A stretch of 64,000 bases of DNA. It comes from Streptomyces sp. NBC_00341 (lineage in GTDB: Bacteria; Actinomycetota; Actinomycetes; Streptomycetales; Streptomycetaceae). Shown piece after piece: positions 50,872-60,390 of the stretch. Below the pieces are notes generated by a model, which ran no database searches, was not told the origin of the DNA, and was given only the letters and a program-made list of their open reading frames with translations. Numbering within the stretch: the first letter of the stretch is position 1; the number at the start of each line of letters is the position of its first letter. Position numbers and translations under genes: made by a program. The stretch lies in the NCBI RefSeq assembly GCF_041435055.1, contig NZ_CP108002.1:4526001-4590000 (forward strand), written 5' to 3'.

Positions 50872-51741
50872 ATGACCACGCCAGTCTGCACGGACACCTC
50901 CAGGGGAGCCGCTGCCAACGCCGGACGCACGCCGCACCACCCGCATGCGCCGCTCGCCGGACACCCGCCGCACGTATCGACGAACGTATCGCCGCACGTA
51001 TCGACGAACGTTTCGCCGCACGTATCGACGAACGTTTCGCCGCACGTATCGACGAACGTTTCGCCGCACGTATCGACGAACGTGTCGCCGCATGTGGCGC
51101 CGCTCGTGTCGACACAGGTGTCGCCGCACGTAGCGCCGCTCGTATCGGCGGCCCCGCGTGCGTCGCGCGGGTCCGTCGCTCCGTACGCGGTGCCGCGTAC
51201 GCCGGCTGGCGCGCGCACACCGTACGGCGCGGGCGCTCCGTACGTCCCGTACGCATCGTTCACGTCGTTCGTGAAGGCCCGCGGGCCTGTGCTGTTGCGC
51301 GCTGCCCGCTCACTCACCGCGAACCCCAGCGATGCCGAGGACCTGCTGCAGACGGCCCTCACCAAGACGTATGTCGCCTGGGAGCGGATCGAGGACCACC
51401 GGGCTCTCGACGGCTATGTCCGCAGGGCCCTGCTGAATACCAGGACCTCGCAGTGGCGCAAGCGCAAGGTCGATGAGTTCGCGTGCGACGAGGTGCCCGA
51501 GCAGGAGACGGCTCCGGGGCCCGACCCCGCGGAGCAGCAGTCCCTGCACGATGCCATGTGGAGGGCGGTGCTGAAACTCCCCGACCGGCAGCGGGCGATG
51601 GTCGTCCTGCGCTACTACGAGGATCTCAGCGAGGCGCAGACGGCCGAGGTGCTGGGAGTCTCCATCGGCACGGTGAAGAGCGCCGTGTCCCGGGCGCTCG
51701 GCAAGCTGCGCCAGGACCCGGAGCTGACACCGGTCAGGTGA
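50872..51741 (+). CDS. ECF sigma factor (SigE family) with tandem-repeat N-terminal extension
   Basis: A 289-residue protein; GTGGAGG lies 6-8 bases before ATG 50872. Residues about 122-289 are an ECF factor: region 2 (FTSFVKARGPVLLRAARSLT, AEDLLQTALTKTYVAWERI) and region 4 (LPDRQRAMVVLRYYEDLSEA, VLGVSIGTVKSAVSRALGKL). The preceding 120 residues contain a repeated octapeptide PHVSTNVS, five perfect copies, then diverged ones, with few charged residues. No anti-sigma gene is adjacent. Streptomyces BldN also has an N-terminal extension, but that is removed by processing; this one is unrelated in sequence. Confidence 0.85.
   Translation: MTTPVCTDTSRGAAANAGRTPHHPHAPLAGHPPHVSTNVSPHVSTNVSPHVSTNVSPHVSTNVSPHVSTNVSPHVAPLVSTQVSPHVAPLVSAAPRASRGSVAPYAVPRTPAGARTPYGAGAPYVPYASFTSFVKARGPVLLRAARSLTANPSDAEDLLQTALTKTYVAWERIEDHRALDGYVRRALLNTRTSQWRKRKVDEFACDEVPEQETAPGPDPAEQQSLHDAMWRAVLKLPDRQRAMVVLRYYEDLSEAQTAEVLGVSIGTVKSAVSRALGKLRQDPELTPVR
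50968..51087 (+). repeat. Tandem repeat, 5 x 24 bp, coding
   Basis: Units beginning ccgcacgtatcgacgaacgt at 50968, 50992, 51016, 51040 and 51064, differing at one base; diverged units continue to about 51140. Each encodes PHVSTNVS. The internal half-units also resemble one another (12-bp periodicity). Confidence 0.92.
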
Positions 51742-51893
51742 GGTGCCGGCACCGGCGCCGGCCGAGGAGAACGCCGGCAAGGACGCACCGACAAGGACGC
51801 GCAGGGAAAGGAAACGCCGAGGAAGGCGCGGTCATTGCATATGGATGGTGTGATTTTGTCGCACCACACCGATCCGTACGCCCCGGAGTAGTG

Positions 51894-51911
51894 ACATACC
51901 GATTGGTATGT
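51894..51911. promoter_or_regulatory. TetR-type operator before the acyl-CoA ligase
   Basis: ACATACC-GATT-GGTATGT, a perfect 7-bp inverted repeat with 4-base spacer, about 55 bases before the ligase start. Confidence 0.65.
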
Positions 51912-51963
51912 GCGCAGAATCAGCGGAACCTTACTGCCGCGTAGCGCCCACCGGGAGGACGCA

Positions 51964-53613
51964 GTGCTCAGCACCATGCAGGACGTACCGCTGACTGTCA
52001 CCCGCATCCTGCACCACGGGATGACCATCCACGGGAAGTCACAGGTAACGACCTGGACCGGAGAGCCCGAGCCGCAGCGGCGCAGTTTCGCCGAGATCGG
52101 CCGGCGGGCCACCCAGCTCGCCCACGCACTGCGTGACGAGCTCGGTATCGACGGGGACCAGCGCGTCGCCACGCTGATGTGGAACAACGCCGAACACGTG
52201 GAGGCGTACCTCGCCATCCCGTCCATGGGCGCCGTGCTCCACACCCTCAACCTACGGCTCCCCGCCGAACAGCTGGTCTGGATCGTCCAGCACGCCGACG
52301 ACAAGGTCCTCATCGTCAACGGCTCGGTGCTGCCTCTCCTCGCGCCGCTGCTGCCCCGGCTGACGTCGCTGGAGCACGTGGTCGTGACGGGGCCGGGTGA
52401 CCGCTCCGTGCTGGACGGTGCCGTGCCCCGGGTGCACGAGTACGAGGAGCTGATCGCCGGTCGGCCCACCAGCTACGACTGGCCCGAGCTGGACGAACGC
52501 CAGGCCGCCGCCATGTGCTACACCTCCGGCACCACCGGGGAGCCGAAGGGCGTCGTCTACTCCCACCGTTCGGTCTACCTGCACTCCATGCAGGTCAACA
52601 TGTCCGAGTCGATGGGCCTCACCGACCGGGACACCACCCTGGTGGTCGTCCCCCAGTTCCATGTGAACGCCTGGGGCCTGCCGCACGCGACGTTCATGTC
52701 CGGCGTCAACATGCTGATGCCGGACCGCTTCCTGCAGCCCGCCCCGCTCGCCGACATGATCGAGCGCGAGAGGCCGACCCACGCCGCCGCCGTCCCCACC
52801 ATCTGGCAGGGGCTGCTGGCCGAGGTCACCGCCCACCCGCGCGACCTCACCTCCATGGCGCGCGTCACCATCGGCGGCGCCGCCTGCCCGCCCTCCCTCA
52901 TGGAGGCGTACGACAAGCTCGGCGTCCGGCTCTGCCACGCCTGGGGCATGACGGAGACCTCGCCGCTCGGCACCATGGCCAACCCGCCCGGTGGGCTGAC
53001 CGAGGAGCAGGAGTGGCCGTACCGCATCACGCAGGGCCGGTTCCCGGCCGGTGTCGAGGCCCGGCTGGTCGGGCCCGGCGGCGAGCACCTGCCGTGGGAC
53101 GGAGAGTCGGCCGGTGAGCTGGAGGTGCGGGGCGCCTGGATCGCCGGTGCGTACTACGGCGGTGCGGACGGCGAGGCGCTGCGGCCCGAGGACAAGTTCA
53201 GCCAGGACGGCTGGCTGAAGACCGGCGACGTCGGCGTGATCAGCGACGACGGCTTCCTCACGCTCACCGACCGCGCCAAGGACGTGATCAAGTCCGGCGG
53301 CGAATGGATCTCCAGTGTCGAGCTGGAGAACGCCCTGATGGGGCACCCGGATGTGGCGGAGGCGGCCGTCGTGGCCGTCCCGGACGACAAGTGGGGCGAG
53401 CGCCCGCTGGCCACCGTCGTCCTCAAGGAGGGCGCGAGCGCCGACTACCGGGCGCTGAAGGCGTTCCTCGCGGAGCAGGGCATCGCCAAGTGGCAGCTGC
53501 CCGAGCGCTGGTCGGTCATCGCGTCCGTACCGAAGACGAGCGTCGGGAAGTTCGACAAGAAGGTGATCCGCAAGCAGTACGCGGAAGGCGAGCTGGACAT
53601 CACGCAGCTCTGA
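51964..53613 (+). CDS. Long-chain/medium-chain acyl-CoA synthetase
   Basis: A 549-residue AMP-dependent ligase. GTG 51964 has GGGAGG 5 bases upstream; earlier codons lack bias. P-loop [11 protein letters not shown], adenylate motif [26 protein letters not shown], the Asp in [20 protein letters not shown] and the hinge [12 protein letters not shown], with catalytic Lys in [11 protein letters not shown]. Activates fatty or steroid side-chain acids to CoA esters; consistent with the adjacent igr-like operon. Its own operator suggests independent control. Length fits family. Confidence 0.93.
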   Translation: MLSTMQDVPLTVTRILHHGMTIHGKSQVTTWTGEPEPQRRSFAEIGRRATQLAHALRDELGIDGDQRVATLMWNNAEHVEAYLAIPSMGAVLHTLNLRLPAEQLVWIVQHADDKVLIVNGSVLPLLAPLLPRLTSLEHVVVTGPGDRSVLDGAVPRVHEYEELIAGRPTSYDWPELDERQAAAMCYTSGTTGEPKGVVYSHRSVYLHSMQVNMSESMGLTDRDTTLVVVPQFHVNAWGLPHATFMSGVNMLMPDRFLQPAPLADMIERERPTHAAAVPTIWQGLLAEVTAHPRDLTSMARVTIGGAACPPSLMEAYDKLGVRLCHAWGMTETSPLGTMANPPGGLTEEQEWPYRITQGRFPAGVEARLVGPGGEHLPWDGESAGELEVRGAWIAGAYYGGADGEALRPEDKFSQDGWLKTGDVGVISDDGFLTLTDRAKDVIKSGGEWISSVELENALMGHPDVAEAAVVAVPDDKWGERPLATVVLKEGASADYRALKAFLAEQGIAKWQLPERWSVIASVPKTSVGKFDKKVIRKQYAEGELDITQL

Positions 53614-53633
53614 ACCACGCGCCGTGGAGACGA

Positions 53634-53669
53634 CGAGGGCGGTACGGGATCACTCCCGTACCGCCCTCG
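53634..53669. terminator. Bidirectional terminator
   Basis: Perfect 16-bp stem (53634-53649 with 53654-53669) and 4-base loop, between convergent genes. Confidence 0.85.
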
Positions 53670-53709
53670 CAGTGTCCGTACCGCGGTGCTCATCGCCGCC
53701 GTACGGCGG

Positions 53710-56700
53710 TCAGTTCGTGCCGATCTTCGCGAGCAGGTCGACGATGCGGGCCTGCACCTCGTCGCTCGTCGAACGCTCGGCGAGGAAGAGCACGGTCTCG
53801 CCCGAGCTCAGCTTCGGCAGGTCCGACTGGCTCATGTCGGCCGAGGTGTAGACGACCAGCGGGGTGCGGTTCAGCTGGCCGTTGGCGCGCAGCCAGTCGA
53901 CGATGCCGGCCCGGCGGCGGCGTACCTGCATCAGGTCCATCACCACCAGGTTCGGCCGCATCCGGGTCGCGAGCGAGACCGCCTCGCTGTCCGTGGCGGC
54001 GCAGGCGACCTGCATGCCCCGGCGCTCCAGCGTCTGCGTCAGCGCGTCCGCGATGTCCTCGTGCTCCTCGATCAGGAGCACCCGGGGCGGGTGTTGCTCG
54101 CTGTCGCGCGGGGCGAGCGCCTTCAGGAGCACGGCCGGGTCGGCGCCGTAGGCCGCTTCCCGCGAGGCCTGCCCCAGACCGGCCGTCACCAGGACCGGCA
54201 CCTCGGCGGCCACCGCTGCCTGGCGCAGCGACTGGAGTGCCTTACGGGTGATGGGACCGGTCAGCGGGTCCACGAAGAGCGCGGCGGGGAACGCCGCGAT
54301 CTGCGCGTCGACCTCCTCGCGCGAGTGCACGATCACCGGCCGGTAGCCGCGGTCGCTCAGCGCCTGCTGGGTGGACACGTCGGGTGCCGGCCAGACGAGC
54401 AACCGGCGCGGGTTGTCCAGCGGCTCCGGGGGCAGCTCGTCGTCCACGGGCTGCGGGGAGGGGCGGTTGGCGACCTCGACCGCGCCACCGGGGCCGTCCA
54501 GCGGCTCCGGCCCTTCGGCAGCCCCCTCGTCGGGGGCGCCGATGGCATACGCGCGTCCTTCGGCCGCCTGAGCGGGCAGCAGCGTGCCCGAGCCCGGACC
54601 CTGCACCGTGCCGCCGGGGCCACCTGTGCCGCCGGGGCCTGGGCCGCCCGCGCCGGGCTGCGGGTTCGTCTGCTGCGGCGCTGTGGCGGCGGGCGTCGGC
54701 GGTGCGGTCCGGTCGGCCTGCTCGGACGGGTCGCTCTCGGGCGGTGCGGCGAGCTTGCGGCGCCGGCCGGCGCCGCCGAGGGTCTGGTTCTGCTGGTGCG
54801 CGATGTGCTGGGCGAACGGCACACCCTGCCCGAGCGTCCGCACGCTGAACGCGCGCCCGTGCGTCGAGTCCGAGGACCCCCCGGGCATGGGCGCCTCGGC
54901 CGGCAGGGGCTGCCTCCGCGCGTCCGGTCCGGGTACGAGGGTCCGCGGACGGGTCTCGTCGGGTCCGGTGGGGCTGTCGGGGCCTACGAGCCCTGCGGGG
55001 GCATCGGTACGGCCGTCGGAGCCGCGGGCGTTGCCGGCGGCTGTGGCCGTGGCCGTGCCGGTGGTGTGCGTGGTGTGACCTGTACCGGGCCACTCCGCGT
55101 CGCCTTCGGACTGCTCCCCGGGAGCCGAGACAGCTTCGGCAGCAGTGGCAGCTCCGGCAGCGGAAGCCGTCGGGGGAGCCGTCGCAGCCGGGCCCTGGCC
55201 GTGGCCTTGGCTCTGGGCCTGGGCCGGTAGCCCGTCCCGCTCCCAGTCACCGTCCTGCTCCCAGTCATGGCCCGGTGCGGCGGACGGTGCCGGTTGTGCG
55301 GTCGGGACGGCCTGGGCTGCTGCTGCGTCGGCTGCTGCGTCGGGGTTCGCGTCCGAGTGCCGGGCTCGGCGCCGTCCGGTCGGGAGCGGGTGGGGCTGCG
55401 CTGGGGTGTGGTCGTGGTCCGCCGGACCGGACATGGCGTCGTGCCGCCCCGGCAGTGAGGCGTCGGCATCGGTCTCGGCCGGTGGCATCCGGTCTGCGGC
55501 GGCGGGCGGCAGGGCGAAGGGGACCCGGGGGCCCGTCGGCTCGGCCTGAGCGGCCCGGTCCTGTGCGGCGGAGAGCGCACGCCGGGCCCGTCGCCCGGTC
55601 GGCTGCTGCTGCCGCACGGGTACGGGCGCGGATTCCGGCGCGGGCGGCGCGGGACGGGCCTCCTGCGCGGGGGCCCGCATCCGGGAGGCGTCGTCGAGAT
55701 CGGAGTACGCCATGGAGCCCTCGGACTCGATGGCGTTCCCCGGCGGCATGGCGGCCGGAAGAGCCAGTCGCCCCTCCCCGCCCTGGTTCGCGCCACCCCG
55801 GCGCGCCCGGTGTCCGCCGGCCGGTGCCGGCGCCTCGGCCGGAACGCCCTGCGGAGGCACGGTCTGCCCGCGCTGCGGACGGCCTCCGCCACCCTGAGCG
55901 CCCTCGGCAGCCGTCACCACGGACCCCTCGGACGGGGCCCCGGCGGCAGCGGGCAGTGCCAGGGCCTGCCCGGGTCCCTGCTGCGCGCCGGCGGCCTGAG
56001 CGCCGGTCTCCGCCGGACTGGGCCGGCCGCGCCTGCGCCCGGAGCCGCCGCCCCGCTCGGCGGGGCTCAGAGCGTTCGGGTTCGCCCCGCCATGGTCCAC
56101 GGCATCCGCATCAGCAGTCGCACCCGCATCAGCGGTCACGGCGCCAGCGGCGTACGGGGCCACTGACGAGCCCACTGACGGGTCGACGTACGGCGCCGCG
56201 GACTCGTCCACGCCTTCCGCCACGGGCCGGCGCCGGGCCCGACGCCGACCGGTCGGCTCGGCCGCGCCGGTGTCCCCGGATGCGGCTCCGGGCATGCCCG
56301 CGCCCTCGGAATCGCCCACAGGGCTCTCCAGGAAGGCATCGGTGGAGGCCCTGCGCGCCCGGCGCCGCCCCCCGCCGCCCGTACTCCCCGCAGCCCCGGG
56401 AGCTGTCTCAACCTGAGAAACCTGAGGTGCCTGAGAAACCTGAGGTGCCACAGGTACCTCAGGAACCTGCGGGACTCCCAACGCCTGACCCTCCGGAGCA
56501 GCCGGAGCCGTCGCCGTAGCCGGGTCCATGGCCGGAGCCGGGGCCACCGGGTCCATGGCCGGAGCCGGGGCCATGGGAGGTGCCACTGCCCCCGAGCCCG
56601 CGCCCAGCGGCACTTCGAGCACGTACGCGCTGCCGCTCATGCCCGGCATCTCGTGTGTCTGGAGCACGCCGCCGTGCGCCCGCACGATCCCGCGCACGAT

Positions 56701-58275
56701 CGGCTCGTGCACCGGGTCTCCCCCGGCGAACGGTCCGCGTACCTCGATCCGTACGACGTCACCGCGCTGTGCGGCCGCGACGACGACCGTGGAGTCGACG
56801 TAGCCGCCGCCCGGTACCAGCCGGGCCTTGCCGGTCGAGTCGACCCCGGCGACGTCCGCGACCAGGTGCGCGAGCGCGGTCACCAGCCGGCCCGCGTCGA
56901 CCTCGGCCTCGATCGGCGGGGCGTGCACCGCGAACTGGGCGCGGCCGGGGCCGATCAGCTCGACCGCGGCGTCGATACCGGCGGTCACCACGCCGTCGAG
57001 CAGCACGTTCGTCTTGACGAGCGCCTCTGAGCCGGCGTCCAGACGCTGGTAGCTCAGTACGTTGTCGACGAGCGTCGTCATCCGCGCGTAGCCGGCTGCC
57101 AGGTGGTGCAGGATCTGGTTGGCCTCGGGCCACAGCTGGCCCGCGGGGTCGGCGGCGAGCGTGGACAGCTCGCCGCGCAACTCCTCCAGCGGTCCGCGCA
57201 GCGACTCGCCCAGGACGGCGGTCAGCTGTGTGTGACGGGCGGACAGCTCCGCCAGCCGCCCGGCCTGTTCCTGCATCCGGTCGGCCTGCTCCTCCAGCGC
57301 GGAGGCGTAGCGCTCGGTCCGGTCGGCCAGCTCGGCCGCGTGCTGTTCCGTCAGCCCGGTGGTCTCGGCGGCGTGGTTCGCGGTCAGCTCGGCGACGGCG
57401 GCGGTATGGCGTGCGGCAAGCTCGCTGACCTCGGAGGCGTGCTGCTCGCCGAGCTCCTCGTACGGCCTGCGGTCGGTGAACGTCATCACCGCGCCGACCA
57501 GCTGGTCGCCGTCCCGCACGGGCGCCGTGGTCAGGTCGACCGGCACCTGCGCACCGCTCTTGGACCACAGGACCTGCCCGCGCACCCGGTGCTTGCGACC
57601 CGACCTGAGGGTGTCGGCCAACGGCGATTCCTCGTACGGGAACGGCTCGCCCTCGGCCCGCGAGTGCAGGATCAGCGGATGCAGTTCCTGGCCGCCGAGG
57701 TCGGTGGCGCGGAAGCCGAGGATCTGCGCGGCGGCGGGGTTGACCAGGACGACCCGGCCGTCCGTGTCGGTGCCGACGACGCCCTCGGACGCGGCCCGAA
57801 GGATCATCTCGGTCTGCCGCTGCGAGCGGGCCAGCTCGGCCTCTGTGTCGACGGTCCCCGAGAGGTCGCGCACGACGAGCATCAGCAGCTCGTCACCCGT
57901 AAAAGTGCCGTTGTAACTGGTCTGGACGTCGTTGTACGCGGCCTGCCCGTCCTCCAGGCTGGCGCTCGTCACCTCGACGGGGTACTCGTTGCCGTCGGTC
58001 CGCCGCGCGGTCATCCGCGTGGGCTTGGTACGGCCCCGCTCGTCCGCAGCCTCCGGCCTCCGCATCGACCCCGGGATCAGCTTGGAGTCGAACTCCGGCA
58101 GCAGATCGAGCAGTCCGCGTCCGACGAGCGCGGTGCCCGGCGTCTCGAACATTTCGAGGGCGATGGTGTTGGCGTTGACGACCGTACCGTTGCAGTTGAC
58201 GAGCAGGAGCCCGTCCGGCAGGGCGTCGAGTATGGCTGCGAGGCGAGCAGCGCCTCGGGATGGCCTGCTGCTCAC
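53710..58275 (-). CDS. Giant PAS / degenerate histidine-kinase / receiver protein
   Basis: A 1521-residue protein from GTG 58275, with GGGAGGAAG 8 bases upstream. Order: two PAS domains (about 10-140 and 150-270), a coiled coil of repeated xxHAAE-type units (270-350), a HisKA-HATPase-like region (350-570), a Pro/Ala/Gly disordered linker (about 570-1285), a receiver-like domain without obvious phosphoacceptor motif (about 1285-1395) and a receiver with Asp in VVMDLMQ (about 1400-1521). In the HisKA segment the usual HELRTPL is ESLRGPL, and the N-box lacks Asn, so autophosphorylation is unlikely. No membrane segment. Output unclear. Confidence 0.85.
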   Translation of the reverse strand: MSSRPSRGAARLAAILDALPDGLLLVNCNGTVVNANTIALEMFETPGTALVGRGLLDLLPEFDSKLIPGSMRRPEAADERGRTKPTRMTARRTDGNEYPVEVTSASLEDGQAAYNDVQTSYNGTFTGDELLMLVVRDLSGTVDTEAELARSQRQTEMILRAASEGVVGTDTDGRVVLVNPAAAQILGFRATDLGGQELHPLILHSRAEGEPFPYEESPLADTLRSGRKHRVRGQVLWSKSGAQVPVDLTTAPVRDGDQLVGAVMTFTDRRPYEELGEQHASEVSELAARHTAAVAELTANHAAETTGLTEQHAAELADRTERYASALEEQADRMQEQAGRLAELSARHTQLTAVLGESLRGPLEELRGELSTLAADPAGQLWPEANQILHHLAAGYARMTTLVDNVLSYQRLDAGSEALVKTNVLLDGVVTAGIDAAVELIGPGRAQFAVHAPPIEAEVDAGRLVTALAHLVADVAGVDSTGKARLVPGGGYVDSTVVVAAAQRGDVVRIEVRGPFAGGDPVHEPIVRGIVRAHGGVLQTHEMPGMSGSAYVLEVPLGAGSGAVAPPMAPAPAMDPVAPAPAMDPATATAPAAPEGQALGVPQVPEVPVAPQVSQAPQVSQVETAPGAAGSTGGGGRRRARRASTDAFLESPVGDSEGAGMPGAASGDTGAAEPTGRRRARRRPVAEGVDESAAPYVDPSVGSSVAPYAAGAVTADAGATADADAVDHGGANPNALSPAERGGGSGRRRGRPSPAETGAQAAGAQQGPGQALALPAAAGAPSEGSVVTAAEGAQGGGGRPQRGQTVPPQGVPAEAPAPAGGHRARRGGANQGGEGRLALPAAMPPGNAIESEGSMAYSDLDDASRMRAPAQEARPAPPAPESAPVPVRQQQPTGRRARRALSAAQDRAAQAEPTGPRVPFALPPAAADRMPPAETDADASLPGRHDAMSGPADHDHTPAQPHPLPTGRRRARHSDANPDAAADAAAAQAVPTAQPAPSAAPGHDWEQDGDWERDGLPAQAQSQGHGQGPAATAPPTASAAGAATAAEAVSAPGEQSEGDAEWPGTGHTTHTTGTATATAAGNARGSDGRTDAPAGLVGPDSPTGPDETRPRTLVPGPDARRQPLPAEAPMPGGSSDSTHGRAFSVRTLGQGVPFAQHIAHQQNQTLGGAGRRRKLAAPPESDPSEQADRTAPPTPAATAPQQTNPQPGAGGPGPGGTGGPGGTVQGPGSGTLLPAQAAEGRAYAIGAPDEGAAEGPEPLDGPGGAVEVANRPSPQPVDDELPPEPLDNPRRLLVWPAPDVSTQQALSDRGYRPVIVHSREEVDAQIAAFPAALFVDPLTGPITRKALQSLRQAAVAAEVPVLVTAGLGQASREAAYGADPAVLLKALAPRDSEQHPPRVLLIEEHEDIADALTQTLERRGMQVACAATDSEAVSLATRMRPNLVVMDLMQVRRRRAGIVDWLRANGQLNRTPLVVYTSADMSQSDLPKLSSGETVLFLAERSTSDEVQARIVDLLAKIGTN

Positions 58276-58488
58276 GACGACGCTTCCTCCCTGATTACTG
58301 CACCTTGCCGACAGCGGCCCCATCTTGCCCCTCGGGCCTCAGGCTGTCACTGGAGGAGTCTAAAGGCAGGGGAGGGGCAAGGGGCGGCGGATGAGGGGGA
58401 GCTCTCACCAAGGTTCTGTGCACACGGTGTACGACTCTGACCCATTACGCGCCCCCGCGCGCCCTTCCGCGCCCTGCGCAGCCGCTGC

Positions 58489-58959
58489 TCAGCGGACGTT
58501 CGGGAGCACCGGACGCAGACTGTTCCAGCGCCCGATCTCGCACCCGTTGGTCCGGTCGAACGCGGCATCGATGCTTCGCCCGCGCCAGCTACCGGTGATC
58601 CGGGCGGTGGCCGCTCCGCCGAACTGCTGCGTGCACATCGCGTCCCGGGAGACCGGGACGAACGGGTCCGTGCTCTCGCCGGGCAGCTGCGCCAGCCGCT
58701 CGCAGGCCTGCCGCGCCGCGGGGTGGCTGCCGCCCGCCGGCTCGCACTCCAGCTCGTAGCTGCCGTCCGCCGCCGGGTCCCCGGAGCCCGAGACGACCAC
58801 GGTCAGATGCGTCGGGCGCGTCGGGCCGTCCGCGCCCTGGAGCAACGGCAGCGACAGCAACGGCCGCGGCAGCGGACCGTCCGAGGCCATGGCGCCGGGC
58901 GCGGCGGCGGACAGTACGGCGAGGGACACGACAGTGGTGAGGGCGAGGCGACGCGGCAT
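58489..58959 (-). CDS. Subtilisin-inhibitor-like (SSI) secreted protein
   Basis: A 156-residue protein with a signal peptide to about residue 25. SSI fold signatures: YELECEPAGGSHP, AARQACERL, DAMCTQQFGG, then WRGRSIDAAFDRTNGCEI. Four Cys (72, 86, 109, 140) form two disulfides. Aligned by the Cys before the reactive loop (MCPM-V in SSI), the P1 residue here is Gln111 (C-T-Q-Q), not Met, Lys or Arg, so target specificity should differ. Protease inhibitor secreted during sporulation or growth in the family. Not in an operon. Confidence 0.9.
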   Translation of the reverse strand: MPRRLALTTVVSLAVLSAAAPGAMASDGPLPRPLLSLPLLQGADGPTRPTHLTVVVSGSGDPAADGSYELECEPAGGSHPAARQACERLAQLPGESTDPFVPVSRDAMCTQQFGGAATARITGSWRGRSIDAAFDRTNGCEIGRWNSLRPVLPNVR

Positions 58960-59183
58960 GCGGGCTCCTGTGGTCGTGCACGTCGGCGTCAGCGGCCGGC
59001 GACCGAGAAGAACGGCGGGGGCGGCGCCCCCGCATGACTAACGCTCCGCACGCCACGGGGTTGCGCAACCGCAGGCGCTTTGCCCTCGCGGCCGACTGCC
59101 TAGTACCGTAGGCACCGATTGGTGACGCGGCTCGCTGCTGTGACATCATCTGCACGCACCACCCGCGCTCGCGTGGGTGTGCT

Positions 59184-59274
59184 GGAGGCGTCGCCTAGTC
59201 CGGTCTATGGCGCCGCACTGCTAATGCGGTTTGGGTCTTAAAGCCCATCGAGGGTTCAAATCCCTCCGCCTCCG
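59184..59274 (+). tRNA. tRNA-Ser (anticodon GCU), second copy
   Basis: 91 bases: acceptor GGAGGCG/CGCCTCC with discriminator G, anticodon loop CTGCTAA (GCT), long variable arm (TTGGGTCTTAAAGCCCAT) and T-loop TTCAAAT. Differs widely in sequence from the GCU tRNA at 3966. No CCA encoded. Confidence 0.93.
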
Positions 59275-59281
59275 CGTGATC

Positions 59282-59315
59282 ACCGAAGCCCCGAGCCACT
59301 GGCCGGGGCTTCGGT
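59282..59315 (+). terminator. Terminator after tRNA-Ser(GCU)
   Basis: 12-bp perfect stem (59282-59293 with 59304-59315), loop 10. Confidence 0.8.
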
Positions 59316-59480
59316 CGTATCCGGGGCCGGGATCGTCCGGCACGAGCCTGCGCCCGGACGCCGCCGAACGGGTGTTTCCCCAGCTCAGCAGCAGTACGGC
59401 TAATGGATTTCGCGTGACGCCGCAGGTCATGTAATGTTGTTCTCGCAACGCCGACGGGGCACAAAAGCCCAGGACGCCAA

Positions 59481-59553
59481 GCACTCGTAGCTTAACGGAT
59501 AGAGCATCTGACTACGGATCAGAAGGTTGCAGGTTCGAATCCTGCCGAGTGCA
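59481..59553 (+). tRNA. tRNA-Arg (anticodon ACG)
   Basis: 73 bases: acceptor GCACTCG/CGAGTGC with discriminator A, D-arm GCTTAACGGATAGAGC, anticodon loop CTACGGA and T-arm GCAGG/CCTGC with TTCGAAT. Start of transcription is likely shared with nothing upstream; terminator follows. Confidence 0.95.
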
Positions 59554-59562
59554 CAGCAGGCC

Positions 59563-59594
59563 AGAGGCCCCCAGGAGAAATCCTGGGGGCCTCT
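59563..59594 (+). terminator. Terminator after tRNA-Arg
   Basis: Perfect 14-bp stem (59563-59576 with 59581-59594) and GAAA tetraloop. Confidence 0.9.
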
Positions 59595-59604
59595 CGCGTT
59601 GCCC

Positions 59605-59640
59605 GTACAGCAGCGAAGTACAGCAGCGAAGTACAGCAGC
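59605..59640 (+). repeat. Short tandem repeat, 13 bp
   Basis: gtacagcagcgaa at 59605 and 59618, and a partial third copy at 59631, just after the terminator. Confidence 0.85.
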
Positions 59641-59742
59641 AGGCTCGAAGCAGCCTGCTTTCCCCCCACCCGTGGATACGGTGTCCGCTCATGTCGCGTC
59701 GGCTGTGATGCCGGGGCGGCGCGTACGGCCGGAGGGGGCTAT

Positions 59743-60390
59743 ATGTGGTTCAGGGTTGGGGCGGTGGGCCTGACAGCGGTAGTGCTGGCTGCCATGGCTG
59801 GGTGTGGGACGCGGGCGGCCCGAGGCTCGGGTGACCCGGAGGGGCCGACATCGACGAGTACCGCGCCGGGGGCGGAGAACGGCAACATCCCTTCCGCGGA
59901 GCTACAGGGCCGATGGTGGACATGGGCTGCCTCGGAGCCTGAGGCGACCAGCCCTGTCGCTGACAAGGACGGGCGCGTGTGCGGACGCAATCAACCGCCC
60001 GACGTGTGGTTTCTGGCCGGTACCAATGGCGGTCGGGCTGTACGCGCGTGCGAAATTCCCAACGGCCGTCCGATCGCTGTGCCTGTCATCAATAGTGTCG
60101 GAGACGACCAGAGCTGTGCGGCCTTCATGGGGAGCGCGCAAGGGACTGTGGCACTCGACGGCAAGCCGGTGAAACCGGAGACCTACGCAGGTGACTCGAT
60201 CATGGTGGAAGGCGTACAGGGCAACCGGGTCACCGGGGAGGAAGGGCGCTTCACGGCTACCGGGTGCGGTCTTTGGGTACAGCTGCCGTCCCTGGCTCCC
60301 GGCGCGCACTCACTGAAGATCCATGGGCAGTCGGACGACTTCTCCGTCGACGTGGACTACGTGTTGACCGTCGCCACCGCATTGGCCTAG
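59743..60390 (+). CDS. Lipoprotein of unknown function
   Basis: A 215-residue lipoprotein; ATG 59743 has GGAGGGGG 5-12 bases upstream. Lipobox LAAMAGC (Cys21). After a Thr/Ser/Pro linker, the domain (about 50-215) starts LQGRWWTWAASEPEATSPVA and contains Cys residues (CGRNQPPDVWF, ACEIPNGR, DDQSCAAF, ATGCGLWVQL) and ends in a beta segment. No catalytic motif recognised. Monocistronic; lies after the tRNA pair. Confidence 0.8.
   Translation: MWFRVGAVGLTAVVLAAMAGCGTRAARGSGDPEGPTSTSTAPGAENGNIPSAELQGRWWTWAASEPEATSPVADKDGRVCGRNQPPDVWFLAGTNGGRAVRACEIPNGRPIAVPVINSVGDDQSCAAFMGSAQGTVALDGKPVKPETYAGDSIMVEGVQGNRVTGEEGRFTATGCGLWVQLPSLAPGAHSLKIHGQSDDFSVDVDYVLTVATALA

Noticed and set aside
50968..51087. 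Considered as a CRISPR or direct-repeat array
   Set aside because: Repeats are contiguous, in frame and translated; no spacers.
54242..55093. Several long antisense or shifted frames in the low-complexity part of the giant PAS protein
   Set aside because: Products are Arg/Pro/Ala nonsense; the minus-strand frame is open for 1521 codons with sensible domains.
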